Shown piece after piece: positions 19,998 to 29,579 of a DNA stretch of 64,000 nucleotides. How positions within the stretch are numbered: the first letter of the stretch is position 1; every line of letters starts with the position of its first letter. The notes below the pieces were generated by a model that was given only the letters and a program-made list of their open reading frames with translations, had not been told where the DNA came from and did no database searches. Origin of the DNA: Deltaproteobacteria bacterium. GTDB lineage: Bacteria > Myxococcota_A > Polyangia > Haliangiales > JADYYK01. Position numbers and translations under genes: made by a program. Location: the NCBI GenBank assembly GCA_020853705.1, contig JADYYK010000271.1, positions 20,496-84,495 on the forward strand, given 5' to 3'.

Positions 19998-21299
19998 ATG
20001 GCAGCCCCTCCTCCAAGGCGTCCGCCTCCCCGCGGGCGCAAGCCGGTCCAGGTCGATCAGTCGCGCTCGCGTGTCGTCATCCAGGGGCCGGGCTCCGGCG
20101 GCACGTCGATCAGGAGGGGGGCGGTGCGCCTGCCAGGTGACGTGGCGTACCGGGTCGAGATCGGCCACCCATGGGTGTATCGCGAGGCGCTGGGCAACCG
20201 GCCGCTGCAGGCGGAGTCGGGGGCGCAGGTCGAGCTGCTGGGGCCGTCGGGGGAGCTGGTCGGGGTCGGCCTCTACGATCCGGATGGCGCCATCGCGGTG
20301 CGCGTGTTCGTGCGCAGCGAGGGGCGCGGCATCGATGGTGCGCTGGTGGCCGAGCGCGTGAAGCGCGCGGTGGCGCTGCGGCGCGCGCTGCTGCCCGAGG
20401 GGCTGGACGCGTACCGGGTCGTCAACGCCGAGAGCGACGGCCTGCCGGCGATGACGGTGGATCGCTACGGGGACTACCTGGTGGTGCACCTGTTCTCGCC
20501 GTCGGTGCTCAAGCTGCAGGACGCGCTGCTCGACGCGCTGGTGGCGGAGCTTCAGCCGGCGGGGGTGTACGTGCAGAAGCGCTTCAAGTCGCTGGCGGGC
20601 GACGCGCCGCGCGGGCCGGGCGAGCTGCTGCGCGGCGAGGCTGCGCCGGTCGAGGTCGTGGTGCACGAGAATGGCCTGAAGTTCGCGGTCGATCCGACCG
20701 CGCCGCTGGCGACCGGCCTGTTCCCCGATCTGCGCGAGGGCCGGGCGCTGGTCGGGGCGCGGTCGGCGGGCAAGCGCGTGCTCAACCTGTTCTCGTACAC
20801 CGGCGCGTTCTCGGTGTACGCCGCGCGCGCAGGCGCGACCGAGGTGGTCAGCGTCGATCTGGCGGCCAAGGCGCTGGCGCGCGGGCGCCACAACCTGACG
20901 CTGAATGGCCTGGATCCCGAGAAGGTCGAGCACCAGGCCGCGGACGCGTTCAAGGTGCTGGCCAAGTTCGCCGAGCGCGGGCGCAAGTTCGATCTGGTGG
21001 TGCTGGATCCGCCGTCGTTCGCGGCGGGCCAGGGTCGCGTGTTCTCGGCGGCCAAGGACTATGCCGAGCTGGTCACGGCGGTGCTGGGGGTGACCGCGCC
21101 GGGGGCGCTGCTGGCGTGCGCGTCGAACACCGCGAAGCTGTCGGCCGAGGAGTTCGACCGCGCGCTGGCGCAGGGGGCGGCCGCGGCGCGGGTGCAGGTG
21201 CGCGTGGTCGAGCGCCGCGGGTTGCCCGCCGACTTCCCGGTGGTGCCAGGCTTCCCGGAGGGCAACTACCTCAAGTTCGTGGTGCTGGCCCGGGCCTAG
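19998..21299 (+). CDS. rlmI: RlmI-family class I rRNA methyltransferase
   Basis: 433 residues. The N-terminal 40 residues are a basic, Pro/Arg-rich extension. A PUA-type RNA-binding domain follows (HPWVYREALGNRPLQAESGAQVEL), then the RlmI linker (RVVNAESDGLPAMTVDRYGDYLVV), then a Rossmann SAM domain with motif I VLNLFSYTGAFSVYAARAGA, ARGRHNLTLNGLD, and motif IV VVLDPPSFAAG. The family methylates C5 of a 23S rRNA cytosine (C1962 in E. coli). The layout and length fit; the exact target in this organism is inferred. Divergent from the MshEN-like gene. Confidence 0.88.
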   Translation: MAAPPPRRPPPRGRKPVQVDQSRSRVVIQGPGSGGTSIRRGAVRLPGDVAYRVEIGHPWVYREALGNRPLQAESGAQVELLGPSGELVGVGLYDPDGAIAVRVFVRSEGRGIDGALVAERVKRAVALRRALLPEGLDAYRVVNAESDGLPAMTVDRYGDYLVVHLFSPSVLKLQDALLDALVAELQPAGVYVQKRFKSLAGDAPRGPGELLRGEAAPVEVVVHENGLKFAVDPTAPLATGLFPDLREGRALVGARSAGKRVLNLFSYTGAFSVYAARAGATEVVSVDLAAKALARGRHNLTLNGLDPEKVEHQAADAFKVLAKFAERGRKFDLVVLDPPSFAAGQGRVFSAAKDYAELVTAVLGVTAPGALLACASNTAKLSAEEFDRALAQGAAAARVQVRVVERRGLPADFPVVPGFPEGNYLKFVVLARA

Positions 21300-21311
21300 C
21301 CCTGAGGGTTG

Positions 21312-21869
21312 TCAGGGTGTAAAGGTGATGAGGCGGATCAGGGCGCCCTGGGTGGGCGGGCCGCCAGTCGAGCTGAGCTCGATGCGGCGGATCTGGCCGC
21401 CATTGGGGAAGGCCACGGTGGCGCGGCGGTAGCCGGTGGCGGTGTCGGGGGTGGTGACCAGGGCCGCGGCGTCGAGGCGCAGCGCGGGCTGGCTGGAGCC
21501 GCCGTCGCCGCCCAGCGCGCCGCCGTCGTCGCCGGCGTAGAGGTCGATGGTCAGCGGGGCGTCGGAGTCGTCGAAGGCGAGCTCGACGCTGCGGGCGTCG
21601 CAGCGAGCGCGCAGCACGACCTTGCCGCCGTTGCCGATGAGGACCGCGGGCGTGGGTGGGGTGGTGGCGCCGTCGCGCAGCACCATGACGGAGCCCGATG
21701 AGGTGATGTCGATGCCGCCGAGGGGCGCGGAGGGTAGCAGGCCGTTGGGCACGGTCTCGAAGGTCGCGGTCAGCGCGGCCTTGCAGGGATCGCTGGAGTC
21801 GCCGCCACAGCCCGCCAGGGCCAGGGCCAGGGCGAGCGCTGTCAGGGTCGCGTGGTAGGACCCACCCAC
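21312..21869 (-). CDS. Secreted lipoprotein of unknown function
   Basis: 185 residues from GTG 21869, which best fits a signal peptide: the hydrophobic run LTALALALALAGC gives a consensus lipobox with Cys 21. The mature part is beta-rich, with paired cysteines (SDPCKA, ARCDAR) and strands such as GIDITSSGSVMVLRDG and IRRIELSSTGG, suggesting a jelly-roll or Ig-like fold. The frame is open upstream through the GC-rich repeat to 22124, but that extension is Arg/Ala/Pro-rich repeat translation and overlaps the next gene. Convergent with rlmI with a 12-base gap. Confidence 0.65.
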   Translation of the reverse strand: MGGSYHATLTALALALALAGCGGDSSDPCKAALTATFETVPNGLLPSAPLGGIDITSSGSVMVLRDGATTPPTPAVLIGNGGKVVLRARCDARSVELAFDDSDAPLTIDLYAGDDGGALGGDGGSSQPALRLDAAALVTTPDTATGYRRATVAFPNGGQIRRIELSSTGGPPTQGALIRLITFTP

Positions 21870-21887
21870 CCACGAGCGGGCGGGGGA

Positions 21888-22016
21888 GCGGCCGGCGCAG
21901 CGGGCGGGGGAACGGGCGGGGGCGCGGCCGGCGCAGCGGGCGGGGGAGCGGGCGAGGGCGCGGCCGGCGCAGCGGGCGGGGGCGCGGCCGCCGCAGCGGG
22001 CGGGGTCGCTCGAGCT
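21888..22016. repeat. GC-rich tandem repeat, unit about 36 bases
   Basis: About three and a half imperfect copies of a 36-base unit beginning GCGGCCGGCGCAGCGGGC and continuing with GGGGGAACGGGC-type sequence, between the start of the lipoprotein gene and the stop of the GNAT gene. It has no stop in one minus-strand frame. It carries no obvious signal and is probably a slippage-prone minisatellite. Confidence 0.75.
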
Positions 22017-22017
22017 C

Positions 22018-23775
22018 TCAACAACGGCGGGCCTCCTCGATGATCTGGGTGCTGGCGGCGGCGGGCAGCCAGCCCCAGGGCAGGTCGTGGCCGCGCACGG
22101 TGGCGCGGGCGCCGTCGGCGCCACCGGCGGCGGGGGCGTCGGCCTCGTCGAGCGAGACCTCGGCCGCGCGGGCCGCGCTGGCGGTGTGCTGCCGGCTGGC
22201 CAGCAGCAGCGGGCAGTGATGGGCGTGGCGCACGGTGACCACCGGCAGGCTGGCCGGCGACGCCGTGGTCACCAGGGTGTGCGGCGCGGCGAAGCGCGGC
22301 AGCGGCGCCGGCTGGGCCCCGGTGGGCCCGGTCAGCGCCAGCCAGAGCAGGCGGGCGTCGTCGTCCTCGCGGCGGTCGACCTCGACCCAGCCCAGGTGCT
22401 TCATCGCGGTGTCACCCAGGAACTGCTCCTCGGCGGTCGCGATCATGGCGATGCCGAGCAGCCGCTGCGCGCGAGCGTCGGCGATCACGGCCTCGATCAG
22501 GCGGCGACCCAGGCCGCGGCCGCGCAGGCGACGGTCGACCCAGGGACAGTGCAGCACCAGCACGCGCTCGGCGGCGACGCCCTCGGGCCCGAGCAGCGGG
22601 GCGCGCGCGCTGCCGAGCAAGCTGGAGTAGACGTGGCCGACCACGCTGCCCGCGCTCTCCAGCACCTTGGCGCGCAGGCCGTCGGGGATGGCGCGCTTGC
22701 GACACTGCTCGGTCGCGGCGCCGAGGTCACCCAGCGGCAGATCGCGCACGCAGGCGAACAGCGCGCCGGCGTCGCCCAGCGCGAGATCGCGCACCCGCAG
22801 CGCCAGGTCGTCCTCGCGCGCGGCGGCCAGCGCGGCCTCCAGCGCACGCACCCCCTCGACCTCAGCCAGCGCGGCCTCGCGCACGCGCTCGAGCAGGCGG
22901 GTCACCACGCTGGTGGTGAGGCCGGCACTCGACAGCGCGGGCGGGAAGGGCAGCCGCGCCGCGGCGTCGGCCAGCGCCTCGCTGGCGCGGCCCCAGGCGC
23001 GCTCGGCGCGCTCCAGCGCGGCGCCGGCGCCTGCGCCGAAGTGGCCGCGTATGCTGCCCAGCCAGGCCGTCGCGGCGGCGCGCGCCTCGCTGAGCTGCTG
23101 GAAGGTCCAGGCCAGCCCGGGGGGATCGAAGCGGCCGCTCTCCAGCGTCTCCTCCAGCGTGGCCCAGGCGGCCAGGCCGGCGTCGTGGGTGCGATCGGTC
23201 AGGGTGCCACCGCGCAGGTGGCGCACCGCCGCGGCCAGGGCGCTGCGCACCGCCTGGCCCGGCGCCACCGCGAGCCGCTCGCGCAGCGCCAGCACGCACA
23301 GCACCGCGGGCTCGCCCTCACCGAGGTCGGCCTCGGCCAGCACGGCGGGGCCGCCGCGGCCATCGAGGATCCCGCTGACGGTGAAGCCGCCCGCGCCGCG
23401 CCCGGTGATGAGCCCCCATTCACCCAGGTGCACGCCGTAAGCGAGCGCGGGCCAGCCCCGGGCCAGGGCGCCGTCGATCAGCGCGCGCGCGCGCACGCGC
23501 GCCGCCGGCAGCGACGGATCGTCGGGGCCCACGAACACGATGTCGGCGCTCCAGCCCAGGCGCGCCAGCATGGCGGGCAGCTCGTGCAGCCAGGCGCTGG
23601 CGTGCCAGCCGCCCAGCTCCAGCTCGCGCCCGACCACGATGCGGAAGGCGTCACCGCCGAGGCCGAGCACCTCGGCCACGGTGCGCTCGTCTCCGGCCGC
23701 GGTCAGCGCTGCCCGCAGCGCGGCCGCCAGCGTGGACCAGCCTCTTTGCATGCGCGCGGACACCGGGGCGGACAT
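22018..23775 (-). CDS. GNAT acetyltransferase with N-terminal BtrH-like domain
   Basis: 585 residues. The N-terminal 100 residues (VAEVLGLGGDAFRIVVGREL, LGGWHASAWLHELPAMLARLGW) resemble the BtrH-type N-terminal domain seen in acyl-transfer and papain-like folds. The middle is helical without a known domain. A GNAT N-acetyltransferase domain follows: LVLHCPWVDRRLRGRGLGRR is the acetyl-CoA pyrophosphate loop (RxxGxG), then LIEAVIADARAQ and a final strand AMKHLGWVEVDR. The last 100 residues look unrelated. Substrate unknown. It starts 55 bases after cheB on the same strand and may be a readthrough member of the che operon. Confidence 0.65.
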   Translation of the reverse strand: MSAPVSARMQRGWSTLAAALRAALTAAGDERTVAEVLGLGGDAFRIVVGRELELGGWHASAWLHELPAMLARLGWSADIVFVGPDDPSLPAARVRARALIDGALARGWPALAYGVHLGEWGLITGRGAGGFTVSGILDGRGGPAVLAEADLGEGEPAVLCVLALRERLAVAPGQAVRSALAAAVRHLRGGTLTDRTHDAGLAAWATLEETLESGRFDPPGLAWTFQQLSEARAAATAWLGSIRGHFGAGAGAALERAERAWGRASEALADAAARLPFPPALSSAGLTTSVVTRLLERVREAALAEVEGVRALEAALAAAREDDLALRVRDLALGDAGALFACVRDLPLGDLGAATEQCRKRAIPDGLRAKVLESAGSVVGHVYSSLLGSARAPLLGPEGVAAERVLVLHCPWVDRRLRGRGLGRRLIEAVIADARAQRLLGIAMIATAEEQFLGDTAMKHLGWVEVDRREDDDARLLWLALTGPTGAQPAPLPRFAAPHTLVTTASPASLPVVTVRHAHHCPLLLASRQHTASAARAAEVSLDEADAPAAGGADGARATVRGHDLPWGWLPAAASTQIIEEARRC

Positions 23776-23830
23776 CTGGAATGCTTAGCACGACCGCGTG
23801 GGGACCGCGGCGGCCGTCGTGCCTGGCGGC

Positions 23831-24868
23831 CTACAGCCGCTCGACCAGCAGCGGCGCCAGGTCGTCCAGCGCCGCCACCTCGTCGACCACGCCGGCCTCG
23901 ATGGCGACCTTGGGCATGCCGAAGATCACGCTGGAGGTCTGGTCCTGCGCGAACGTGGTGCCGCCGGCGGCCTTGATGGCGGCCAGCCCCTCGGTGCCGT
24001 CCTTGCCCATGCCGGTCATGACCAGGCCGACCGAGCGGCGCCCGAAGGCGCGCGCCGCCGAGGCCATGGTGACGTCGGCCGCGGGGCGGCAGCCGTGCAC
24101 CTCGGGGCCGTCGCTCAAACGGATGAAGCCCGCGCTGTCGATCTCGAGGTGGCGATCCCCGGGGGCGATCAGGGCGCGGCCCTGGCGCGGGCGGTCGCCG
24201 TCCTTGGCCTCGCGGACCTGGATGGCGCTGAGCGCGTCGAGGCGCTCCGCCAGCCGCGCGGTGAAGCCCTCGGGCATGTGCTGCACGATGAGCAGGGCGA
24301 ACTTGGTGTCGGCGGGCAGCGCGGGCAGGAAGCGCCCCAGCGCGGCCGGGCCGCCGGTCGAGATGGCGACCACCACCACGCGCGGCCCGGTCGGCGGCCA
24401 GGTCGAGTTGATCGAGTCCATGCGCACCTTGGCGGTGCGCGCGGGCAGCGGCGCCAGCGCGCGCGGGCGCGCCTCGGCGGCGGCCAGCACCTTCTCCAGC
24501 AGCTTGCCCTTGATGCGCGAGAAGTCGGCCGAGACCTCGCCCGAGGGCTTGGCCAGGAAGTCGACCGCGCCGGCGTTGAGCGCCTCGAAGGTCTCGCGCG
24601 CGCCGTCGGTGGTGTGCGCCGACAGCATGACCACCGGGATGGGCGCCGTGGCCAGGATGCGCCGCACCGCGCCGGGGCCATCCAGGTTGGGCATGTTGAA
24701 GTCCATGGTGATGACGTCAGGGCGCAGGGTGGCGGCGCGGGTCACCGCCTCGGCGCCGTCCCTGGCCTCGCCGACGACCTCGATGCGGGGCTCCGCGGCC
24801 AGGATCTTCTTGATCGCGGCGCGCATGAACAGCGAGTCGTCGACGATGAGGACGCGCACGCGCTTCAC
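23831..24868 (-). CDS. cheB: Chemotaxis protein-glutamate methylesterase CheB
   Basis: 345 residues from GTG 24868. An N-terminal receiver has phospho-Asp in VITMDFNMPNLDG and the Lys of FLAKPSG. The C-terminal methylesterase domain has the Ser of AISTGGPAAL, the His of VQHMPEGFTARLAERL and the Asp of GMGKDGTEGL, so the catalytic triad is complete. It demethylates or deamidates glutamates of the MCP, opposing CheR. The start overlaps the stop of the cyclase gene by four bases (GTGA), so it is translationally coupled at the end of the cluster. Confidence 0.95.
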   Translation of the reverse strand: MKRVRVLIVDDSLFMRAAIKKILAAEPRIEVVGEARDGAEAVTRAATLRPDVITMDFNMPNLDGPGAVRRILATAPIPVVMLSAHTTDGARETFEALNAGAVDFLAKPSGEVSADFSRIKGKLLEKVLAAAEARPRALAPLPARTAKVRMDSINSTWPPTGPRVVVVAISTGGPAALGRFLPALPADTKFALLIVQHMPEGFTARLAERLDALSAIQVREAKDGDRPRQGRALIAPGDRHLEIDSAGFIRLSDGPEVHGCRPAADVTMASAARAFGRRSVGLVMTGMGKDGTEGLAAIKAAGGTTFAQDQTSSVIFGMPKVAIEAGVVDEVAALDDLAPLLVERL

Positions 24869-26646
24869 GGGGACTCCTCCGAGGGCGAGATGGCCTTGAC
24901 GACGTAGGCGGTGACGGGGTGTTCGATGCCCTTGAGCTTGACGCCCGCCAGCGGCTCGACGCGCAGGCCGGGATCCAGCGGTTCGCACAGGCGGTAGGTC
25001 GACTCGCTGATGAGGACGGCGCCGTGCGGGCAGCTCTGCTCGTAGCGGTTGGCGCGGTTGACGGTGTCGCCGATGACGGTGTAGTCGCGGCGCACGAAGC
25101 GGCTGCCGAGGTCGCCGCGCACCACCGGGCCGCTGTTGATGCCGATGCGCATCGACAGCGCGCGGGCGCGGCCCTGGTTCCAGTCGGCCAGCGCGGCCTG
25201 CATGGCCATGGCGGCGCGGGTGGCGCGCAGCCAGGGCGGGTCGGAACCCGGGATGTGATCGAACACGCCCATGATGGCGTCGCCGATGAACTTGTCGATG
25301 TCGCCGCCGTGCGCCTTCACGATGGGGCACAGGCGGTCGAAGTAGTCGTTGAGCAGATCGATGACCTCGCGCGGGGGCATGGTCGCCGACATCATGGTGA
25401 AGCCGACGATGTCGGAGAACATCACGGCCATGTCGCGCTCGATGGCGCGCACCTCGCCGAGGGGATCGCCGGCGGCGCGCTGCTCGGCGGCCCTGGCGGC
25501 GCCCTCCGAGATGTAGACCCGCGAGGCCTCCTTGTAGCGGGTCAGCCGGCGCTCGGCCAGGATGCGCTCGACCATGGCGACGCACTTGTCGACGCTGAAG
25601 GGCTTGACCAGGTACGAGGTCAGGCCGACCGCGCGCATCTGGGCCTGGTCGCGCCGGGTGTCGCGCGCGGTCAGCATCATGACCGGGATGTCGCGGGTGG
25701 AGGGGTCGCGCTTGAGGCCATGCACCAGCTCGAAGCCGGTCATCACCGGCATGTCGTAGTCGGTGATGACCATCTCGGGGGTGTGCTCGCGCGCCAGCTC
25801 GAGGCCGATGGCGCCGTTCTCGGCGGTCAGGATCGAGAAGCCCTGGCGCGCCAGCGAGTCGGCCACCAGGTGGCGGATGGCGGGCGAGTCGTCGACCACG
25901 AGCAGGCGCTCGCGGCCGCCGGGCGCGGCGCCGCGGATGAGCGGGCGCAGGCGCGACAAGAGCTCCTCGGCGACCACCGGCTTGACCAGGTAGTCGTCGG
26001 CGCCGGCGTCGAAGCCGCGCTCGAGATCCTGGGCCTCGCCGAGCGCGGAGCAGATGACCACGGGGACGTGCTGGGTGCCCTCGCCGGTCTTGAGCTCGCG
26101 GCACACGCCATAGCCGTCGAGGCGCGGCATCTCCACATCGGTGATGACCAGGTCGGGGCGGCGCTCGCGCGCCAGCTCCAGCGCCTCGACGCCGTCGGCG
26201 GCGCTGACCACCTCGTAGCCGGCCTCCTCCAGGATGGGGCGGGTGTGGCGGTGGATGAGGGCGCTGTCGTCGGCCAGCAGGATGAGCTTCTTGTCGCGGG
26301 TCTGGCTGCCGACCACCTCGAGCACGTCGGCGTCGGAGAAGGGCAGGCTGAGGAAGCCGTCGGCGCGGGCGGCGCGCGCGGCGCGGCGGTCGGAGTCGGC
26401 GATGCCCAGCACGATGGTGGCCATCAGCGCGGTGCGGGCGTCGTTCTTGAGATCGAGCGTCAGCACCAGGCCATCGGCGCCCGGCACCCGGCGCGGGATG
26501 ATGGCGGCCTGCGGCGGGCGCGCGCGCACCGCGCCAGTGAAGCTGCGCACGTCGTGGTAGATGGTGACCTCGTGGCCGGCGGCGCGCAGCGGGCGCGACA
26601 GGAGCTCGGGCAGCACGCGGCCGAGGGCGAGGATGGCGACCTCCAT
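24865..26646 (-). CDS. Three-receiver response regulator with class III adenylate cyclase output
   Basis: 593 residues. Residues 1-110 are a receiver-like fold without a phospho-Asp (pseudoreceiver). Two complete receivers follow, with phospho-Asp in LVITDVEMPRLDG and MVITDYDMPVMTG and Lys in YLVKP twice. The C-terminal class III cyclase has both metal Asp (MFSDIVGFT, FIGDAIMGVF), the adenine-selecting Lys (DIDKF) and Asp (RRDYTVIGD), and the catalytic Asn and Arg (VNRANRYE), so it is predicted to be an active adenylate cyclase. It lies between cheA (overlap of one base) and cheB (four-base overlap). CheA or its own receiver is the likely phosphodonor, which is inference. Confidence 0.9.
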   Translation of the reverse strand: MEVAILALGRVLPELLSRPLRAAGHEVTIYHDVRSFTGAVRARPPQAAIIPRRVPGADGLVLTLDLKNDARTALMATIVLGIADSDRRAARAARADGFLSLPFSDADVLEVVGSQTRDKKLILLADDSALIHRHTRPILEEAGYEVVSAADGVEALELARERRPDLVITDVEMPRLDGYGVCRELKTGEGTQHVPVVICSALGEAQDLERGFDAGADDYLVKPVVAEELLSRLRPLIRGAAPGGRERLLVVDDSPAIRHLVADSLARQGFSILTAENGAIGLELAREHTPEMVITDYDMPVMTGFELVHGLKRDPSTRDIPVMMLTARDTRRDQAQMRAVGLTSYLVKPFSVDKCVAMVERILAERRLTRYKEASRVYISEGAARAAEQRAAGDPLGEVRAIERDMAVMFSDIVGFTMMSATMPPREVIDLLNDYFDRLCPIVKAHGGDIDKFIGDAIMGVFDHIPGSDPPWLRATRAAMAMQAALADWNQGRARALSMRIGINSGPVVRGDLGSRFVRRDYTVIGDTVNRANRYEQSCPHGAVLISESTYRLCEPLDPGLRVEPLAGVKLKGIEHPVTAYVVKAISPSEESP

Positions 26647-29579
26647 CAGCGGCCCCCTCTCAGGTGCTTGTGCACCGCGCGCAGCAGCTCCTCGCGGTCG
26701 TGCGGCTTGGTGATGTAGTCGTCGACGCCGGCGTCGAAGCCGCGCACGCGGTCGATCTTCTCGGCCCGGCTGGTGACCATGACGATGGGGACGTCGCGGT
26801 AGGCGGGCAGCGCGCGCAGGCGGCGCGTCAGCTCGTAGCCGTCGAGGTTGGGCATCATCACATCGGTGGACACCAGGTCGAAGCGCTCGCGCTCGGCCAG
26901 GGCCAGGGCCTCGGCGCCGTCGGGGGCCTCGGTGACCGCGAAGCCGTCGGCCTCGAGCAGGCGGCGCAGCGCCTCGCGGATGGTGTCGGAGTCCTCGGCC
27001 AGGAGGATGCGGTGGCGCTTGCCGGCGGCGCCGGGGCCGCCGGCGGTGGCCGCGGTGTGGGCGGTGTGCGCGGGCGGCGGCGGCGCGATGGCGCGGCGGC
27101 CGTGGCGGACGGCGCGCGCGACCACGGCGGGGACGTCGAGGATGATGGCGCAGCGCTCGCCCAGCAGGGTGGCGCCGGCGGCGCACTCGACGTTCTGCAA
27201 GAGATCGCCCAGCGGCTTGATGACGATCTCGCGGCGGTCCTCCAGGCGCTCGCACTCCAGGCCGTAGGTCTCGCCGCCGACCTCGACCAGGACCACCGGG
27301 ATGAGGTCGCCGACCTGGGCCGCGGTGACGTCGAGCTCGAGGGCGCCGGCCAGATCGAGCAGCGCGACCTGGCGGCCCTCGACCGCGATGACGCGCTGGC
27401 CGAGGACGCGCTGCACGTCGGTCGGGCGCACCATCACGGTGCGCACCACGATATCGAGCGGCAGCGCGAAGCTCTCGCCGGCCACGCGCGCCATCAGGAC
27501 CTGGATGATGGCCAGGGTCAGCGGCAGGCGCAGCGTGAAGGTCGAGCCCAGGCCGGGGCGCGAGGTGACCTCGATGGAGCCCTTGAGGCGGCTGATGGCC
27601 TCGCGCACGACGTCCATGCCGACGCCGCGGCCGGACACCTCGCTGATGCGCGCGGCGGTCGAGAAGCCGGGGCGGAAGATGATGTCGAGCGCGGCGCGGT
27701 CGTCGAGCGCGGCGGCCTGCTCGGCGGTGATGAGCCCCTTCTCGATGGCCTTGGCACGCAGCTTGTCGGGCGAGATCCCGGCGCCGTCGTCGCGGATCTC
27801 GATGACCATCTGGTTGCCGCGGTGGTAGGCGTGCAGGCTGAGCACGCCCTCGCGCGGCTTGCCGGCCCGCTCGCGCGCCTCGGGCGTCTCGATGCCATGG
27901 TCGACGGCGTTGCGCACGAGGTGCATCAGCGGGTCGTCGAGCTGCTCGACCAGGATCTTGTCGAGCTCGGTGTCCTCGCCGAAGAGCTCGAGGCGGACCT
28001 GCTTGCCCAGGGTCTGGCCGAGCTCGCGCACGGTGCGCCGGTACTTGGTGAAGATGCGCGCGATGGGCAGCATGCGCAGCTTCATGACCTGCACCCGCAG
28101 CTCGCCGGTGACGTAGTCGATCTGGCGGCCCGAGCCGGACAGATCCTGCGCGACCTCGGCGAACACGCGCTCGACGCGGCCGAGCTCCTCGCCCAGCGAG
28201 CGGATGACCTGGCGCGCCGGGTGCTCGCGGGTGCCGGTGACGGCGCTGGCGCTGGCGCTGGCGCCGGGGCCGCCGAGCTGGCCGGCCAGGGCGCCCAGCT
28301 TGCGCGCCAGGCGGCGCTCGCTCTCGAGCTCGCGGCCCAGCGAGGTCAGGCCCTGGATGGCGGCGTGCAGGCCGGTCTTGCCCAGCACCAGCTCGCCGAC
28401 CAGGTTCATCAGGAGGTCGAGCTTCTCGAAGTCGACGCGCAGGGTCTGCTTCTGGGTCACCGCGCGGGCGGCCACCGCGCTGGCGCCGGCGCTGCTGCCG
28501 GGGTGTGCGGCGCGCGCACGGGCGGGGTTTGCGGTGCCGGCGTCGGCGCCGTCGGCGTCAGCGTCAGCGTCGGCGGCGGCGGCCGCGCCGGCGCGCGCGG
28601 CGGCGTCGGCGTCGAGCGCCTCGTCGAGGGCCGAGGGCGGCGCGGCGGGGTCCTTGAGACGGCGCAGGATGGCGCGCAGGTCGGTGTCGATGGGGGCGCG
28701 CGCGATGGCGCGGCCCAGGATGTCGCGCAGGCCGTCGAGGGTGCCGAGCAGGGCGTCGATGACGCCGCGGTCGACCTTGCGCTGACCGTCGCGCAGCAGG
28801 CCGACCAGGTCTTCGGCCGCGTGTGACAGCCGGTTCATCTTGCGCAGGCCGACAAAGCCTGACGAGCCCTTGACAGTGTGTAAATCTCTGAAGATCTCGC
28901 GCACCAGCTCGGCGTCTTCGGGAGCGGCCTCGAGGCGCAGCAGCTTCTGCGACAGCCCCTCGATGCGCTCGTTGGCCTCCTCGATGAAGGGGTCGATCAT
29001 GTCGTCGTCGACCTGGGGCACCCAGGTGGTGTCCTCGTCGGGGGCGGCGCCCCCGCTGCCGTGCGAGGCGGCGTCGACGCTGGTGGGCGCCAGGGCGGCG
29101 GCGCTGGCCGGCGCGCCGGGGGCGCCGGGGCCGGGCGGGTGCAGGCCTGCCAGCGAGACCAGGGGGCGGCCGCGCTCCGGGCTGGCGGGCAGCAGCTCGG
29201 CGAGTCGGTTGGTCGCGCTGTCGAGCGGCGCCGAGGCGACGCGCGCGCCCGAGGCGTCGGGGCGCGCCAGGGTGGCGAAGGCCTCGTCGAGCGCGACCGC
29301 GGCGCCGGCGAGGGCACCACCGAGTTGCGGATCGACCGGGGTACCCTCGGCGAGGACCTCGGCGGCGGTCTCCAGGGTGGTGGCGACGCGGGCGATCTCC
29401 TCGACGCCGACCATGAGGGCGGAGGCCGCGACCGAGAAGGCGGCGGTCGCCAGCTCGGCCAGGCCGTCGCGCGACAGCGGCGGGCGCGTGACCTCGGCGG
29501 CGAGCACGCGCATGCGGGCGGCCTCGCGCGCGCCGTCCTCGAGGAACACGGCCCACAGGGCGGCGGCGTCGAGGCTCAT
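26646..29579 (-). CDS. cheA: Hybrid chemotaxis histidine kinase CheA with C-terminal receiver
   Basis: 977 residues. Residues 1-80 look like an Hpt domain without its His. A second Hpt (about 195-300) is intact, with His 234 in LHTVKGSSGF. An Ala/Pro linker follows, then the P3 dimerisation domain (EKLDLLMNLVGELVLGKTGL), then the P4 kinase domain with N box HLVRNAVDHGIE, G1 DDGAGI and G2 GRGVGMDVVREA. A CheW-like P5 is next and finally a receiver with phospho-Asp in LVSTDVMMPNLDGYE. Hybrid CheA-REC proteins are typical of alternative chemosensory systems in Myxococcota. The start overlaps the cheR stop (ATGA). Confidence 0.94.
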   Translation of the reverse strand: MSLDAAALWAVFLEDGAREAARMRVLAAEVTRPPLSRDGLAELATAAFSVAASALMVGVEEIARVATTLETAAEVLAEGTPVDPQLGGALAGAAVALDEAFATLARPDASGARVASAPLDSATNRLAELLPASPERGRPLVSLAGLHPPGPGAPGAPASAAALAPTSVDAASHGSGGAAPDEDTTWVPQVDDDMIDPFIEEANERIEGLSQKLLRLEAAPEDAELVREIFRDLHTVKGSSGFVGLRKMNRLSHAAEDLVGLLRDGQRKVDRGVIDALLGTLDGLRDILGRAIARAPIDTDLRAILRRLKDPAAPPSALDEALDADAAARAGAAAAADADADADGADAGTANPARARAAHPGSSAGASAVAARAVTQKQTLRVDFEKLDLLMNLVGELVLGKTGLHAAIQGLTSLGRELESERRLARKLGALAGQLGGPGASASASAVTGTREHPARQVIRSLGEELGRVERVFAEVAQDLSGSGRQIDYVTGELRVQVMKLRMLPIARIFTKYRRTVRELGQTLGKQVRLELFGEDTELDKILVEQLDDPLMHLVRNAVDHGIETPEARERAGKPREGVLSLHAYHRGNQMVIEIRDDGAGISPDKLRAKAIEKGLITAEQAAALDDRAALDIIFRPGFSTAARISEVSGRGVGMDVVREAISRLKGSIEVTSRPGLGSTFTLRLPLTLAIIQVLMARVAGESFALPLDIVVRTVMVRPTDVQRVLGQRVIAVEGRQVALLDLAGALELDVTAAQVGDLIPVVLVEVGGETYGLECERLEDRREIVIKPLGDLLQNVECAAGATLLGERCAIILDVPAVVARAVRHGRRAIAPPPPAHTAHTAATAGGPGAAGKRHRILLAEDSDTIREALRRLLEADGFAVTEAPDGAEALALAERERFDLVSTDVMMPNLDGYELTRRLRALPAYRDVPIVMVTSRAEKIDRVRGFDAGVDDYITKPHDREELLRAVHKHLRGGR

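Noticed and set aside
26650..28826. Large plus-strand frame rich in Leu/Asp/Ala over cheA
   Set aside because: Shadow of cheA; no start site, signal or domain.
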